Source: Amycolatopsis marina
Lineage (GTDB): Bacteria; Actinomycetota; Actinomycetes; Mycobacteriales; Pseudonocardiaceae
Length of the DNA stretch: 64,000 nucleotides
Direction of reading: 5' to 3'
Assembly: GCF_900111885.1 (NCBI RefSeq)
Contig: NZ_FOKG01000005.1
Location: forward strand, 186,001-250,000
A model generated the notes under the pieces. The model was not told the origin of the DNA and did not search any database. It saw only the letters and a list, made by a program, of their open reading frames with translations. Each line of letters starts with the position of its first letter. The stretch's first letter is position 1. Shown piece after piece: positions 1-8,635 of this stretch. The position numbers were made by a program, and so were the translations under genes.

Positions 1-26
1 CGTCAAGGAATTTCTTTGTTCTGCTG

Positions 27-770
27 CTAGTACCGTGCGGCGTACCAGGTCGGGGACTCGCCGAACATCTCCTTGAAGTCCCGGGTGAAATGCGCCTGGT
101 CGGCGTAGCCGAGTTCGGCGGCGAGGGAGGCCCAGTCGACCTCCACACCCGCGGCCAGTCGTTCTGTCACGTCGTGCAGCCGGTAGCGGCGGATCACCCA
201 CTTCGGCCCGACGCCCACGTACTCGGCGAACAGCCGTTGCAACTGCCGGACGCTCGTACCGAGATCACTCGCCAGCGCGCCGACGCGCGTGATCGCCGGT
301 TCGGCGGCGATCTTCCCGACCACGTCAGCCGCCCGCTGCGCCCTGGGGTCCGGCTCGGGAAGGTGCGCCCTGAGGAACCGTTCGACCGTCTCGACGTCGC
401 GGGCGTCCGGGACACCCGGACCGAAGACCTCGCCCGCGTCGACCGAGCGGTCCGTGATCGTGGAGACGGCCGCGCCGAGGAAAGGGCGGAAGCACCCCGG
501 CCGGAACGCCACACCCAAGATGTTTCTTTCGCCCTCCAGCACCTTGATCCGATGTCCACTGACCACACCGTTCACGATCGCGGTGCCGTCCCGGAAAGTC
601 AGGTGCACATTCGGCCGGGGTACGACCAGCTGCCGGTAGGGCTCGCTGTAGCTCCAGGAGACCATCCAGTAGTACTCGACGAACGGCGCAAGGTCCGGCG
701 CGGGCGCGGGAAAAGTGTGACGCTGGAATCTCCGCCACGCGCTTCCGAGCTCACGGGCATCCCTGCTCAC
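27..770 (-). CDS. AraC-family transcriptional regulator
   Basis: The product is 247 aa. The C-terminal ~90 residues form a two-helix-turn-helix AraC DNA-binding domain (SVRQLQRLF as first recognition-helix region, then LAAELGYADQAHFTRDFKEMFG, the conserved second half ending in the family FGxSPxxY pattern). The N-terminal part resembles the uncharacterised sensing domain found in AraC members with a PRPNVHLTFRDG stretch; no ligand can be named. The start is GTG. The gene is divergent from the DinB-like gene at 833 with about 60 bp between them, so it probably regulates that gene and itself. This is inferred from arrangement only. Confidence 0.88.
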   Translation of the reverse strand: MSRDARELGSAWRRFQRHTFPAPAPDLAPFVEYYWMVSWSYSEPYRQLVVPRPNVHLTFRDGTAIVNGVVSGHRIKVLEGERNILGVAFRPGCFRPFLGAAVSTITDRSVDAGEVFGPGVPDARDVETVERFLRAHLPEPDPRAQRAADVVGKIAAEPAITRVGALASDLGTSVRQLQRLFAEYVGVGPKWVIRRYRLHDVTERLAAGVEVDWASLAAELGYADQAHFTRDFKEMFGESPTWYAARY

Positions 771-832
771 GCCGAAAGTCTATGTCGCGTTTGTTCAAGA
801 CACCCGCGGCACGGCGTCGCTAGCGTGGCGCC

Positions 833-1414
833 ATGTCCGACACTCAGTTGACTGCTCGCGCCGCCACTCCCCTGCTGGAGATCATTCGCAACATCAAGCC
901 GGACCAACTCGATGCGCCGACACCGTGCGCCGAGTACGACGTCCGCAGGCTGCTGAACCACCTGCTGTTCTGGGGGCCTTCGCTGGAAGGCGCCGCACGT
1001 AAGGAAACAGTGCCTCCGCCCGCCGAGTCGGATTCGGCGGTGGACCTGACCGGCGGCGACTGGGCCGCCGACGTCGAAACGCAGCTGAACCGCATCGTCG
1101 ACGCCTGGAGCAAACCCCGCGCATGGGCGGGCACCACCCACATGGGCGGCCCGACGGAACTGCCCGCGGCATTGGTCGGCGGCATGGTCCTGAGCGAGCT
1201 GGTCGTGCACGGATGGGACCTGGCGAAGGCGACCGGCCAGCACCTGGTCGTGGCGGACGACGTCGCCGGGGAAGTACACAAGGAGGTCACGAAGACCGCC
1301 ACACTGGGCCGGGAAATGGGCGCCTACGGGCCCGAGGTACCCGTGCCCGCCTCCTCGTCGACTGTGGACCGGGTACTCGGACTCACCGGGCGCGACCCGG
1401 CTTGGACGCCCTGA
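833..1414 (+). CDS. TIGR03086-type DinB-like metal-binding protein
   Basis: The product is 193 aa and belongs to the mycothiol-dependent maleylpyruvate isomerase N-terminal / DinB superfamily common in actinobacteria. Candidate metal ligands are H43 in LLNHLLFW and H126 with D129 in VVHGWDLA, spaced as in the four-helix-bundle family. The early TPCAEYDVRRLLNH segment is the typical signature. Many relatives are thought to be mycothiol-dependent S-transferases, but the substrate is unknown. The divergent AraC gene upstream is the likely regulator. Downstream it runs convergently into the FAD monooxygenase with a 34-bp gap. Confidence 0.8.
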   Translation: MSDTQLTARAATPLLEIIRNIKPDQLDAPTPCAEYDVRRLLNHLLFWGPSLEGAARKETVPPPAESDSAVDLTGGDWAADVETQLNRIVDAWSKPRAWAGTTHMGGPTELPAALVGGMVLSELVVHGWDLAKATGQHLVVADDVAGEVHKEVTKTATLGREMGAYGPEVPVPASSSTVDRVLGLTGRDPAWTP

Positions 1415-1448
1415 CGACGACCACCGGACCAGCACCGCACCGACCGGC

Positions 1449-2660
1449 TCACCGGTTCGCGCGCTCGATGGAGCGCCGCACCAGGCCGCGAATCCCCGGG
1501 AGCCCGATGGCCCGGATCGTCAGATCGCGTGCCAGGACGTGCGCCTTGCTCGGCGGCGCGAACTGGCTGATCCCTTTGCGGGCCAGCGCCTGTCGTTTGC
1601 GGACCTCAGGGCGCAGCCCCGCCTCCCATTCGGCCAGCGCCGCCGGAATGTCGTCGCCGTGCCCGTCCAGCGCGGCGCCCAGCCGGTCGGCGCCGTCGAG
1701 CGCGAGGGCCGCGCCGTAGCCCGCGAACAGCGTCACGCACCAGGCCGCGTCGCCGATCAGTACGACCCGATTCCGGCTCCACCCGTCCAGCACGATCTGA
1801 CTGACGGAATCGAAGTAGGCACCGGCCGGGTCGGCCTCGAGTTGCCGCAACGCGTCAGGCACGCCCCCGCCCAGGTCCCCGAACGCCGCCGTGAGCGCCG
1901 ACACCGGTCCGCGTGCCAGTTCGGCCGCCGGATCAGTGGCCCGGTAGGTGAAGAACGTCGAGGACCGTCCCGGTCCGAGGTTGACCACAGCCGCCGTGCG
2001 CCCCGGCCCGATGAACGTGGCGCCCGCCCCCTCCGGCACGTCCTCCGGAAGCCGGTCAAGGGGAAACGCCCCCACCACGTGCCGCAGGTCCACCCGGAGA
2101 TCGGACTCGGGACCGAACACGAGTTCGCGGACGCCGGAGTGCAAGCCGTCGGCGCCGACAAGGAGGTCGGCGCGCTCGGACGTGCCGTCGCTCAGCACCA
2201 CCTCGACGTCGGGGCCATCTTGGCCGACCGCACGCACGGTGGTGTCGAAGCGGATCGCGACGATCTCGCGTACCGCCTCGTACAGCGCGGACTCCAGATC
2301 GCCGCGGAACACCGACAGGGCCCGCTTGCCGAGCGCGGCTTGCGCGATCGCCTGCGGGACCGTGAACTTCTCCCTGCCGTCGGCCTTCACGAGGATCGAG
2401 GTGAAGAAACCGAGATCCCGCGGCTCCAGCTCGGGCAGTAGCCCGAGACGCTCCGCGGCGTCGTAGCCCGGTCCGGTCAGGTTCACCATGTATCCGCTGC
2501 TGCGGCGCCCCGGGGCACGCTCCACCACGAGCACGTCCCATCCCGCCCGGCGTAGTCGCAGCGCCGTAGCCAAACCGGCGATGCCGGCCCCCACGACGAC
2601 CGCTCGTCGCGCCCGTACGCCGTTACCCGCGTCATTGCTCGTCACCACTGCTCCCGCCAT
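1449..2660 (-). CDS. FAD-dependent monooxygenase (PHBH-type)
   Basis: The product is 403 aa from the ATG at 2660; an in-frame GTG at 2672 would add four residues. The N-terminal Rossmann motif VVVGAGIAGLATALRLRRAG binds the FAD ADP moiety. LVGADGLHSGVRE is the conserved DG motif of aromatic hydroxylases, and RVVLIGDAAWCVTLFAGYG is the GD motif near the FAD ribityl chain. These place it in the p-hydroxybenzoate-hydroxylase-like family of antibiotic-modifying or aromatic-degrading monooxygenases. The substrate is unknown. The ATG is preferred because the operator palindrome then lies wholly upstream of the start. It is divergent from and probably repressed by the TetR gene at 2739. Confidence 0.85.
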   Translation of the reverse strand: MAGAVVTSNDAGNGVRARRAVVVGAGIAGLATALRLRRAGWDVLVVERAPGRRSSGYMVNLTGPGYDAAERLGLLPELEPRDLGFFTSILVKADGREKFTVPQAIAQAALGKRALSVFRGDLESALYEAVREIVAIRFDTTVRAVGQDGPDVEVVLSDGTSERADLLVGADGLHSGVRELVFGPESDLRVDLRHVVGAFPLDRLPEDVPEGAGATFIGPGRTAAVVNLGPGRSSTFFTYRATDPAAELARGPVSALTAAFGDLGGGVPDALRQLEADPAGAYFDSVSQIVLDGWSRNRVVLIGDAAWCVTLFAGYGAALALDGADRLGAALDGHGDDIPAALAEWEAGLRPEVRKRQALARKGISQFAPPSKAHVLARDLTIRAIGLPGIRGLVRRSIERANR

Positions 2661-2665
2661 CAGAA

Positions 2666-2702
2666 TGAACACCTGCTCAAACCAAGTATGAGCATGTGTT
2701 CA
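2666..2702. promoter_or_regulatory. TetR operator palindrome in divergent intergenic region
   Basis: The arms TGAACACCTGCTCA (2666-2679) and TGAGCATGTGTTCA (2689-2702) are inverted copies matching at 13 of 14 positions around a 9-nt spacer. The palindrome lies between the FAD monooxygenase start and the TetR start, the classic position for a repressor controlling both genes. Seen in the sequence; binding is inferred. Confidence 0.7.
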
Positions 2703-2738
2703 CACTGAAGGCAAGGTGGGGTTCCGTAGACTCGGGGC

Positions 2739-3344
2739 GTGCCAAGAGGTGTCGCCATACCGGAGCTCAGGCAGCAACTGTTCGCCGCCACCGAGCAGGT
2801 GATCGTCCGCGACGGGCCTGCCCGGCTCAGCGGCCGGGCGGTCACTGGCGAGGCCGGGGTCGCGACCGGGCTGCTGTACGCCCACTTCGCCGATCTCGAC
2901 GACTTCCTGGCCGCATACGCCGTGGATCGCGCCTTCCTGGTCTCCGCCGAAGCGGCGACGCTGCCGGAACGGGCGGGCTCGGGAAGCGTCGCAGGGAACC
3001 TGTGCGACGCTCTCCTTTCGACACCGCCGGTCACCGTCCTGGCGCTGGCGCGGCTCCTCGTGACTCGGCCGGCATTGTCCGGACCGGTCCGCGCCGTACT
3101 CGGCGACAGGACCGCTGGTCTCGACGCGATCGAGAGCGCCGCCGTCAGGTACCTCGCCGAGGAGCAGCGCCTGGGCCGGGTCGCCGCCACCGCCGAGCCC
3201 GAGTGGCTGGCCCTTGCGCTCGTCGGCGCACTGCACCACCTCGTGCTCACCGTCGATTCCGAATCGGACGTCCACGCGCGCATCCAGCACACGGTCAACG
3301 CGCTGATCACGAACGTCACCACGAGACGGCCTGTCGGCGGCTGA
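2739..3344 (+). CDS. TetR-family transcriptional regulator
   Basis: The product is 201 aa with a GTG start. The N-terminal helix-turn-helix spans about residues 8-52 (IPELRQQLFAATEQVIV then TGEAGVATGLLYAHFADLDDFL, the recognition helix and following YxxF element). The rest is a variable all-helical ligand domain, so the inducer cannot be predicted. It is divergent from the FAD monooxygenase with the palindrome at 2666-2702 between them, which suggests local auto-repression and control of that enzyme. Confidence 0.87.
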   Translation: MPRGVAIPELRQQLFAATEQVIVRDGPARLSGRAVTGEAGVATGLLYAHFADLDDFLAAYAVDRAFLVSAEAATLPERAGSGSVAGNLCDALLSTPPVTVLALARLLVTRPALSGPVRAVLGDRTAGLDAIESAAVRYLAEEQRLGRVAATAEPEWLALALVGALHHLVLTVDSESDVHARIQHTVNALITNVTTRRPVGG

Positions 3345-3484
3345 CTCCCCTCCGCTGCCGACGCCCGGACGTGCACCCCGTGTGCCGCGAACTGTCGCCC
3401 AGATAGCCGATTGTGATGTGCGCCTTCACCGTATTGGGTGATGCACAAATTGGACAATCCCGTTTCCGGATCACCGGAGGACAC

Positions 3485-4762
3485 ATGAAGGCGAAAATCG
3501 CTACCGCGACAATCGCGCTGATGACGGCGGGGATTTTTGTTGCGCCACTTGCGTCGGCGCACGAACAGGCATACGACCAGGTCTCACCGCCGACCATGGA
3601 GGAGCGGCAGTCCGAACTCACAGCAGCACCGGACGGGCAGTCGAAGTGTGTGCACGGCCTCGCGGCCGACACCTACGCCTGCGACGGCATCGACATGCTC
3701 GACCACCTGTGGCTCGAAGACCTCGGGCTGACCTTCGCCAATGACATGTGGGGCTGGACGGACCCGGCGACCGGCAAGGACTACGCCATCATCGGGGGCA
3801 CCGAAGGTACTGTCTTCGTGGACGTCAGCACCCCGACCGACGCCACCGTCGTCGGCATACTTCCGGCACACGTGCTGGATCCACATCGCCCGTACTGGCG
3901 CGACATCAAGGTGTTCGACAACCACGCGTTCGTCGTGTCCGAGCAGATCCCGCACGGCCTGCAGGTCTTCGACCTGACGCGACTGCGCGACGAGACCGGC
4001 ACCTTGACCGAGGACGCGCACTACGCCGAGTTCGGCAAAGCGCACAACATCAACATCAACGAGGACAGCGGTTTCGCCTACGTGATCGGCACCAACACCT
4101 GTGCGGGCGGCCTGCACATGGTCGACATATCGTCGCCGACCAGCCCCGCCTTCGCCGGCTGCTTCGACGAGCACGGTTACATCCACGACACCCAGTGCGT
4201 GACCTACGCGGGTCCCGACGCCGACTACACGGGCCGGGAGATCTGCGTGAACTCCAACGCCGCTTCGGACGGCCACTTCGTGTCCGTTGTGGACGTCACG
4301 GACAAGGCGAGCCCGGCGCCCATCGCCCGTATGTCCTACCCGGACAGTGGCTACAGCCACCAGGGTTGGTTCACCCCGGGTCAGCGGTACTTCCTGCACG
4401 GTGACGAGCTCGACGAGCAGGGGCACGGGATCAACACCAGAACGCGGATCTGGGACATGACCGATCTCGACAACCCGCGGCACACCGGCACCTTCGACAA
4501 CGAAACCACGTCGATCGACCACAACATCTACACCGAGCGCAGGCTCGCGTACATGTCGAACTACACGTCCGGCCTGCGGGTCTACCACACCGGAAAGATC
4601 GGCATGGGTGAGCTCAAGGAGGTCGCCCACTTCGACGTGTACCCGGAGAACGACAACGCGTCGTTCGAAGGCGGCGCCTGGAGCAACTACCCGTACTTCA
4701 AGCGGGACATCGTCGGCGTCAGCACCATGGACAGAGGTTTGTTCATCCTGAAGCTCAAGTAG
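3485..4762 (+). CDS. Secreted LVIVD-repeat (choice-of-anchor B type) protein
   Basis: The product is 425 aa from the ATG preceded by GGAGG (spacing 6). The open frame extends upstream to 3413 but lacks a ribosome site there. A Sec signal peptide is clear: MKAK, a hydrophobic core, and ASA cleavage near residue 24. The mature protein has repeated beta-propeller-like units of the type DVSTPTDATVVG and VDISSPTSPAFAG, with many His/Asp residues. This pattern matches the LVIVD / choice-of-anchor B family of exported proteins of unknown biochemical role. No sortase signal is visible. It stands alone and converges on the MFS gene. Confidence 0.8.
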   Translation: MKAKIATATIALMTAGIFVAPLASAHEQAYDQVSPPTMEERQSELTAAPDGQSKCVHGLAADTYACDGIDMLDHLWLEDLGLTFANDMWGWTDPATGKDYAIIGGTEGTVFVDVSTPTDATVVGILPAHVLDPHRPYWRDIKVFDNHAFVVSEQIPHGLQVFDLTRLRDETGTLTEDAHYAEFGKAHNININEDSGFAYVIGTNTCAGGLHMVDISSPTSPAFAGCFDEHGYIHDTQCVTYAGPDADYTGREICVNSNAASDGHFVSVVDVTDKASPAPIARMSYPDSGYSHQGWFTPGQRYFLHGDELDEQGHGINTRTRIWDMTDLDNPRHTGTFDNETTSIDHNIYTERRLAYMSNYTSGLRVYHTGKIGMGELKEVAHFDVYPENDNASFEGGAWSNYPYFKRDIVGVSTMDRGLFILKLK

Positions 4763-4785
4763 CGAGCACGCCACGCGCGGACGCT

Positions 4786-6219
4786 TCACCGCCGGGCCAA
4801 CCCTCCGGCGGTGAGGCGCCTGCCGAGCAGTGACATCGCGATCGTCAGGCCGATCAGGGCGAACACCGCCGCCGTGGCGAAACCCGACCGCAGCCCTTCG
4901 GTCAACGCCGCAAGCGGAGCGTGCCCTCCTGGCTCGGCCAGCAGTCCGGCCGTGCGCACGGTCGCCACAGTGGACACACCGGCGACCCCCAGTGCACAGC
5001 CGATGTTGAACGACGTCTCCACCAGTCCCGACGCGATCCCGGAATCGCCGTCCGCGACACCGGACAGTGCCGCGATGGATGCGGCGACGAACGTCGCCCC
5101 GAGGCCGAGTCCGAACACCATCAGCGCCACCACCAATATCCCGAGCCGGTCGACTCCCGTGAGCGCGACGGCGAGGAGCGCACTCCCAGCCGCGATCAGT
5201 CCGAGGCCACCCGTCGTCACCGGACGGACGCCGATCCTGGTGACCAGCGACTGACCACCGACGGAACCGGCGACCGACGTCACCGTCATCACGGCCGTGA
5301 GCAGACCGAACTGCAGTGCGGAGTAGCCGATCGCCTGCTGGGCGTACAAGGTGAGCGCGATCAGCAGGCCGTCGACCGCCATCCCGGCGCACAGCAGCAC
5401 CAGATTGCCCCCGACCAGGGATCGTGACCGGAAGACGCGCGATGGCACCAGCGGGCTGTCCACCCGCGCTTCGATCACGACGAACGCCCCGATCAGGGCC
5501 ACCGCTGCCGCCAGCAGGCCCACCGTGCGCGGACTCGCCCAACCTACCTCCGGCGCACTCGACACGGCGTAAACGACGAGGACGATCGCGGCGGTGATCG
5601 TCAGCGCTCCCGCCGTGTCGAAGGTGCGCGTGCGGCCCGAGTCCCGGCTTTCCCGCAGCAGCACCGGGCTCAGCGCGATCACGACGAGTCCGATCGGGAC
5701 GTTGATCAGGAAGACCCAGGCCCAGCCGGGCCCGTCGGTGATCGGGCCGCCGAGCAGCAGCCCCGCGGTCGCTCCACCGCCGCCGATGGCGCCCCAGACC
5801 CCGAGTGCCCTGTTCCGTTCCGGCCCCTCGGCGAACGTCGTCATGAGAATGGCAAGGGCCGTCGGGGTGAGCACGGCGCCTGCCGCGCCCTGCACCGCCC
5901 GTGCCCCGATCAGCACGCCGCCGGACTCCGCGAGCCCGCACACCAGCGAAGCCAGCGCGAACAGCGCCATTCCCGCCATGAACACGCGTCGTCTGCCGAG
6001 CAGATCGCCCAGACGTCCACCGAACAACATCAGGCCACCGAAGGTCAGCGCATACGCACTGAACACCCACTGCAGCTCACTACCGGTGAATCCCATGTCC
6101 GACTGGATCGACGGCGCGGCCGTGAACACCGCGGTGGAATCCAGGATGGCAATGGAGAACGCGAGGCAGAGCAGGCACAGCGCCGGCCACCTACGGGGGT
6201 CGGGCTCGGAAGTGGACAT
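4786..6219 (-). CDS. DHA2-family MFS drug exporter (14 TM)
   Basis: The product is 477 aa with an AGGAG site before the ATG. Hydrophobic segments fill the whole length, consistent with the 14-helix EmrB/QacA drug:H+ antiporter-2 family. GGRLGDLLGRRRVFMAG is MFS motif A after TM2. ALGVWGAIGGGGATAGLLLGG followed by WAWVFLINVPIG is the DHA2 motif C/F region. It likely exports a hydrophobic cationic compound or antibiotic; the substrate is not predictable. It is divergent from the DGPF/sigma operon at 6393, so the sigma factor might also influence it, but no matching promoter is seen on this strand. Confidence 0.88.
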   Translation of the reverse strand: MSTSEPDPRRWPALCLLCLAFSIAILDSTAVFTAAPSIQSDMGFTGSELQWVFSAYALTFGGLMLFGGRLGDLLGRRRVFMAGMALFALASLVCGLAESGGVLIGARAVQGAAGAVLTPTALAILMTTFAEGPERNRALGVWGAIGGGGATAGLLLGGPITDGPGWAWVFLINVPIGLVVIALSPVLLRESRDSGRTRTFDTAGALTITAAIVLVVYAVSSAPEVGWASPRTVGLLAAAVALIGAFVVIEARVDSPLVPSRVFRSRSLVGGNLVLLCAGMAVDGLLIALTLYAQQAIGYSALQFGLLTAVMTVTSVAGSVGGQSLVTRIGVRPVTTGGLGLIAAGSALLAVALTGVDRLGILVVALMVFGLGLGATFVAASIAALSGVADGDSGIASGLVETSFNIGCALGVAGVSTVATVRTAGLLAEPGGHAPLAALTEGLRSGFATAAVFALIGLTIAMSLLGRRLTAGGLARR

Positions 6220-6316
6220 GTGAACTCCTGGGGTACGTACGGGTCCCTTCGGGACGTTTCACCACAGAGTCGAAACCGACGGCACCATCTCGACGTCGAA
6301 CTTTTTCCTTCGCGGA

Positions 6317-6344
6317 TGTCGAAGTGGCCACCCGTGCTTCGATG
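6317..6344 (+). promoter_or_regulatory. Candidate ECF42 sigma promoter for the DGPF-sigma operon
   Basis: TGTCGA at 6317-6322 is followed after 17 nt by CGATG at 6340-6344, about 50 bp before the first DGPF gene start. From memory, ECF42 factors recognise TGTCGA at -35 and a CGA/TC-type -10, so this would be an autoregulated promoter. The motif is seen; its use is inferred. Confidence 0.45.
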
Positions 6345-6392
6345 TCCCTGTCGAGAGGCGTCCGACCAGGCGCCGGGACACGAGGGGCTGCC

Positions 6393-6755
6393 ATGAAGTA
6401 CCTGATTCTCATCTACAGCAATCCGGAGACCTGGGACTCGCTGTCCGCCGAGCAGCGACAGCGGGTGAGCCGCGAGCACGATGCCCTTGACCGGGAACTC
6501 GGGGAGTCCGGCGAACTCGTCGGTTCCGAGGCGCTCGCCGAGCGGTCACAGACCAAAACGGTGCGTGCCCGCGCCGGTTCCCCGGTCGTCACCGACGGAC
6601 CGTTCGCCGAAGCGAAGGAACAACTGGCCGGCTTCTACCTCCTCGACTGCGAGAGTGTCGAACGCGCGGTCGAGATCGCCGGCCGTCTCCCCGACATCGA
6701 ACTGTGCGCGGTCGAGGTACGCCCGGTGATGGATCTCGCCGGACTGGAGATGTGA
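6393..6755 (+). CDS. YciI/DGPF-domain protein 1
   Basis: The product is 120 aa starting MKYLILIYSNPETW; the ATG at 6393 is chosen over upstream in-frame starts because the family begins exactly there. The VVTDGPFAEAKEQLAGFYLL segment carries the DGPF signature. DGPF proteins are small ferredoxin-like-fold proteins usually encoded just upstream of ECF42 sigma factors; they are not classical anti-sigma factors and their role is unresolved. The next gene is a paralogue three bases downstream, so the two and the sigma gene form one transcription unit. Confidence 0.88.
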   Translation: MKYLILIYSNPETWDSLSAEQRQRVSREHDALDRELGESGELVGSEALAERSQTKTVRARAGSPVVTDGPFAEAKEQLAGFYLLDCESVERAVEIAGRLPDIELCAVEVRPVMDLAGLEM

Positions 6756-6758
6756 CCG

Positions 6759-7139
6759 ATGAAGTACCTGCTGCTGATCTACGCCAACCCCACGACCTGG
6801 CAGCACCCGTTGTTCCTGCACCCGCAGGGTGGGCTGTCGTCCGACGAGGCCGAGCGGCTGCGGGCGAGGTTCCATGCGCTGCTGAAGGAGATCACCGAAT
6901 CCGGTGAACTGGTGGGCGGTGAGCCGCTCGCCGCACCGGCACTGAGCAGGACGGTGCGCAAGGGCGCCGGCGCACCCGCGGTCACCGACGGCCCGTTCGC
7001 CGAGACCAAGGAGCAGCTCGCGGGTTACTTCCTGCTGGACTGCGCGAGCTTGGAGCGCGCGACCGAGATCGCCGCCCGCTTTCCGGACGCCGAGCAGTGC
7101 GCCGTGGAAGTCCGCCCGCTGACGGTCACCGGCCCGTGA
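6759..7139 (+). CDS. YciI/DGPF-domain protein 2
   Basis: The product is 126 aa, paralogous to the preceding gene (MKYLLLIYANPTTW and AVTDGPFAETKEQLAGYFLL), with a short insertion near residues 17-24. It starts 3 bp after the first DGPF gene, and its stop codon overlaps the GTG start of the sigma factor (GTGA), implying translational coupling. Two DGPF copies in a row suggest duplication. The function is unknown beyond association with the downstream ECF42 sigma factor. Confidence 0.88.
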   Translation: MKYLLLIYANPTTWQHPLFLHPQGGLSSDEAERLRARFHALLKEITESGELVGGEPLAAPALSRTVRKGAGAPAVTDGPFAETKEQLAGYFLLDCASLERATEIAARFPDAEQCAVEVRPLTVTGP

Positions 7140-8398
7140 ACAGCCACGACATCGAGCACCTGCTGCGCGAACTGGCGCCGCAGGTGCTCGGTGCGCTCCT
7201 GCGGCGGCACGGCACGTTCGACGCGTGTGAGGACGCGGTGCAGGAGGCCCTGCTGGCGGCAGCGGCGCAGTGGCCACACGAGGGCCTGCCCACGAGCCCA
7301 CGTGGCTGGTTGATCACCGTCGCCTCCCGCAGGCTCACCGACCAGTGGCGCAACGAACTCGCCCGCAGGCGCAGGGAGAGCACCGCCGCGGCGATGGAAC
7401 CCGCCGACCACCTGCTGGCACCGGCCGCCGACGAGGCGTACCAGGGCGACACCGACGACACCCTCACTCTGCTGTTCCTGTGCTGCCATCCCGCGCTGAC
7501 CGAACCGTCCAGGATCGCCCTCACCCTGCGCGCCGTCGGCGGGCTGACCACAGCCCAGATCGCCCACGCCTTCCTGGTTCCGGAGACCACCATGGGCCAG
7601 CGCATCTCCAGGGCGAAACAGCGGATCAAGGCGAGCGGCGCTTCCTTTCGGCCGCTGACCGAGCAGGAGCGGATTGACCGGATCGACGCCATCAGACACG
7701 TGCTCTACCTGGTGTTCAACGAGGGATACACCGCCAGTTCCGGCTCCGACCTGCATCGGGTGGAGTTGAGCGAGGAGGCGATCCGGCTGACCAGGGCAGT
7801 GCACCGGCTGCTGCCCGACGACCACGAGGTGGCCGGTCTGCTGGCCCTGATGCTGCTCACCGACGCGCGTCGTCCGGCCCGAACCGGCCCCGGGGGCGAG
7901 TTGATCCCACTCGCCGAACAGGACCGGGACCGCTGGGACCGCGAGCGGATCGACGAGGGCGTCGCCCTGATCACCGCGACGCTCTCGCAGGGGCCCGTGG
8001 GGCCGTACCAGGTGCAGGCGGCGATCGCCGCGGTACACGACGAGGCACGGCGCGCCGAGGACACCGACTGGGCCCAGGTCGTGGAACTGTACGAAATGTT
8101 GCTCCACCTCGCCCCGAACCCGATGGTGCGGCTGAACCACGCGGTGGCGGTCGCGATGGCACAGGGCCCCCAGGCAGGGCTGGACCTGCTCGACACACCC
8201 GGGGGCACGGACGGCCTCGACGGACACCACCGGCTGCACGCCGTGCGCGCGCACCTTTTGGAACTGGCGGGCAGGACCGCCGAGGCAGGGGCGCACTACC
8301 GGCAGGCCGCCGCGCGCACCACGAGCCTGCCCGAGCGGCGATACCTCGAGTCCAGGGCGGCCCGTTTGATGTCCTCAATGTGGCATTGGGGACGTTGA
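7136..8398 (+). CDS. ECF42-type RNA polymerase sigma factor with long C-terminal extension
   Basis: The product is 420 aa from the GTG that overlaps the previous stop. Region 2 is near residues 10-60 (DACEDAVQEALLAAAAQWP, GWLITVASRRLTDQWR). Region 4 lies near 135-165 (LTTAQIAHAFLVPETTMGQRISRAKQRIK). The remaining ~240 residues form the helical, TPR-like extension (DUF6596-like) typical of ECF42, far longer than a normal ~190-aa ECF. No anti-sigma gene is adjacent, as usual for this group. The last codons and stop lie inside a dispersed palindromic repeat (8372-8426), so the terminal SSMWHWGR is repeat-encoded. Confidence 0.88.
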   Translation: MNSHDIEHLLRELAPQVLGALLRRHGTFDACEDAVQEALLAAAAQWPHEGLPTSPRGWLITVASRRLTDQWRNELARRRRESTAAAMEPADHLLAPAADEAYQGDTDDTLTLLFLCCHPALTEPSRIALTLRAVGGLTTAQIAHAFLVPETTMGQRISRAKQRIKASGASFRPLTEQERIDRIDAIRHVLYLVFNEGYTASSGSDLHRVELSEEAIRLTRAVHRLLPDDHEVAGLLALMLLTDARRPARTGPGGELIPLAEQDRDRWDRERIDEGVALITATLSQGPVGPYQVQAAIAAVHDEARRAEDTDWAQVVELYEMLLHLAPNPMVRLNHAVAVAMAQGPQAGLDLLDTPGGTDGLDGHHRLHAVRAHLLELAGRTAEAGAHYRQAAARTTSLPERRYLESRAARLMSSMWHWGR

Positions 8399-8426
8399 AG
8401 TTCCTCAATGCCACATTGGGGACGTC
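8372..8426. repeat. Dispersed palindromic repeat, family B (tandem pair)
   Basis: Two tandem units share CCTCAATG, a 4-nt centre (TGGC, then CCAC) and ATTGGGGACGT. Each unit is itself nearly palindromic. The same word family forms the perfect 27-bp-arm palindrome at 43107-43161. The first unit overlaps the 3' end of the sigma factor gene; its stop is in the 8396-8398 TGA. Confidence 0.8.
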
Positions 8427-8635
8427 ACCTCCCGGCGGCACCCGGTCCTGCCGGACACCTCCGGGCGGCCCAACACCAGCGGCCATCGGTGTGCTCCCAC
8501 TGCCGGTACCCCGCGTGCCCGCGCCCCGCGAAGATGGGGAGCACCCGCGCTCCGTCAACGGGAGCAGGGTGTGCGTCATCCGTTACGACACCGCCATCCG
8601 GCTGGACTTCCCCTCAAGCGACCGAAGGTGTGACG

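Noticed and set aside
3584..6070. 828-aa minus-strand open frame across the LVIVD and MFS genes
   Set aside because: It crosses two clear genes and reads as Arg/Gly/Ala-rich shadow; no start site or domain.
8372..8426. Possible CRISPR array from tandem repeats
   Set aside because: Only two units and no spacers or cas genes; better explained as palindrome family B.
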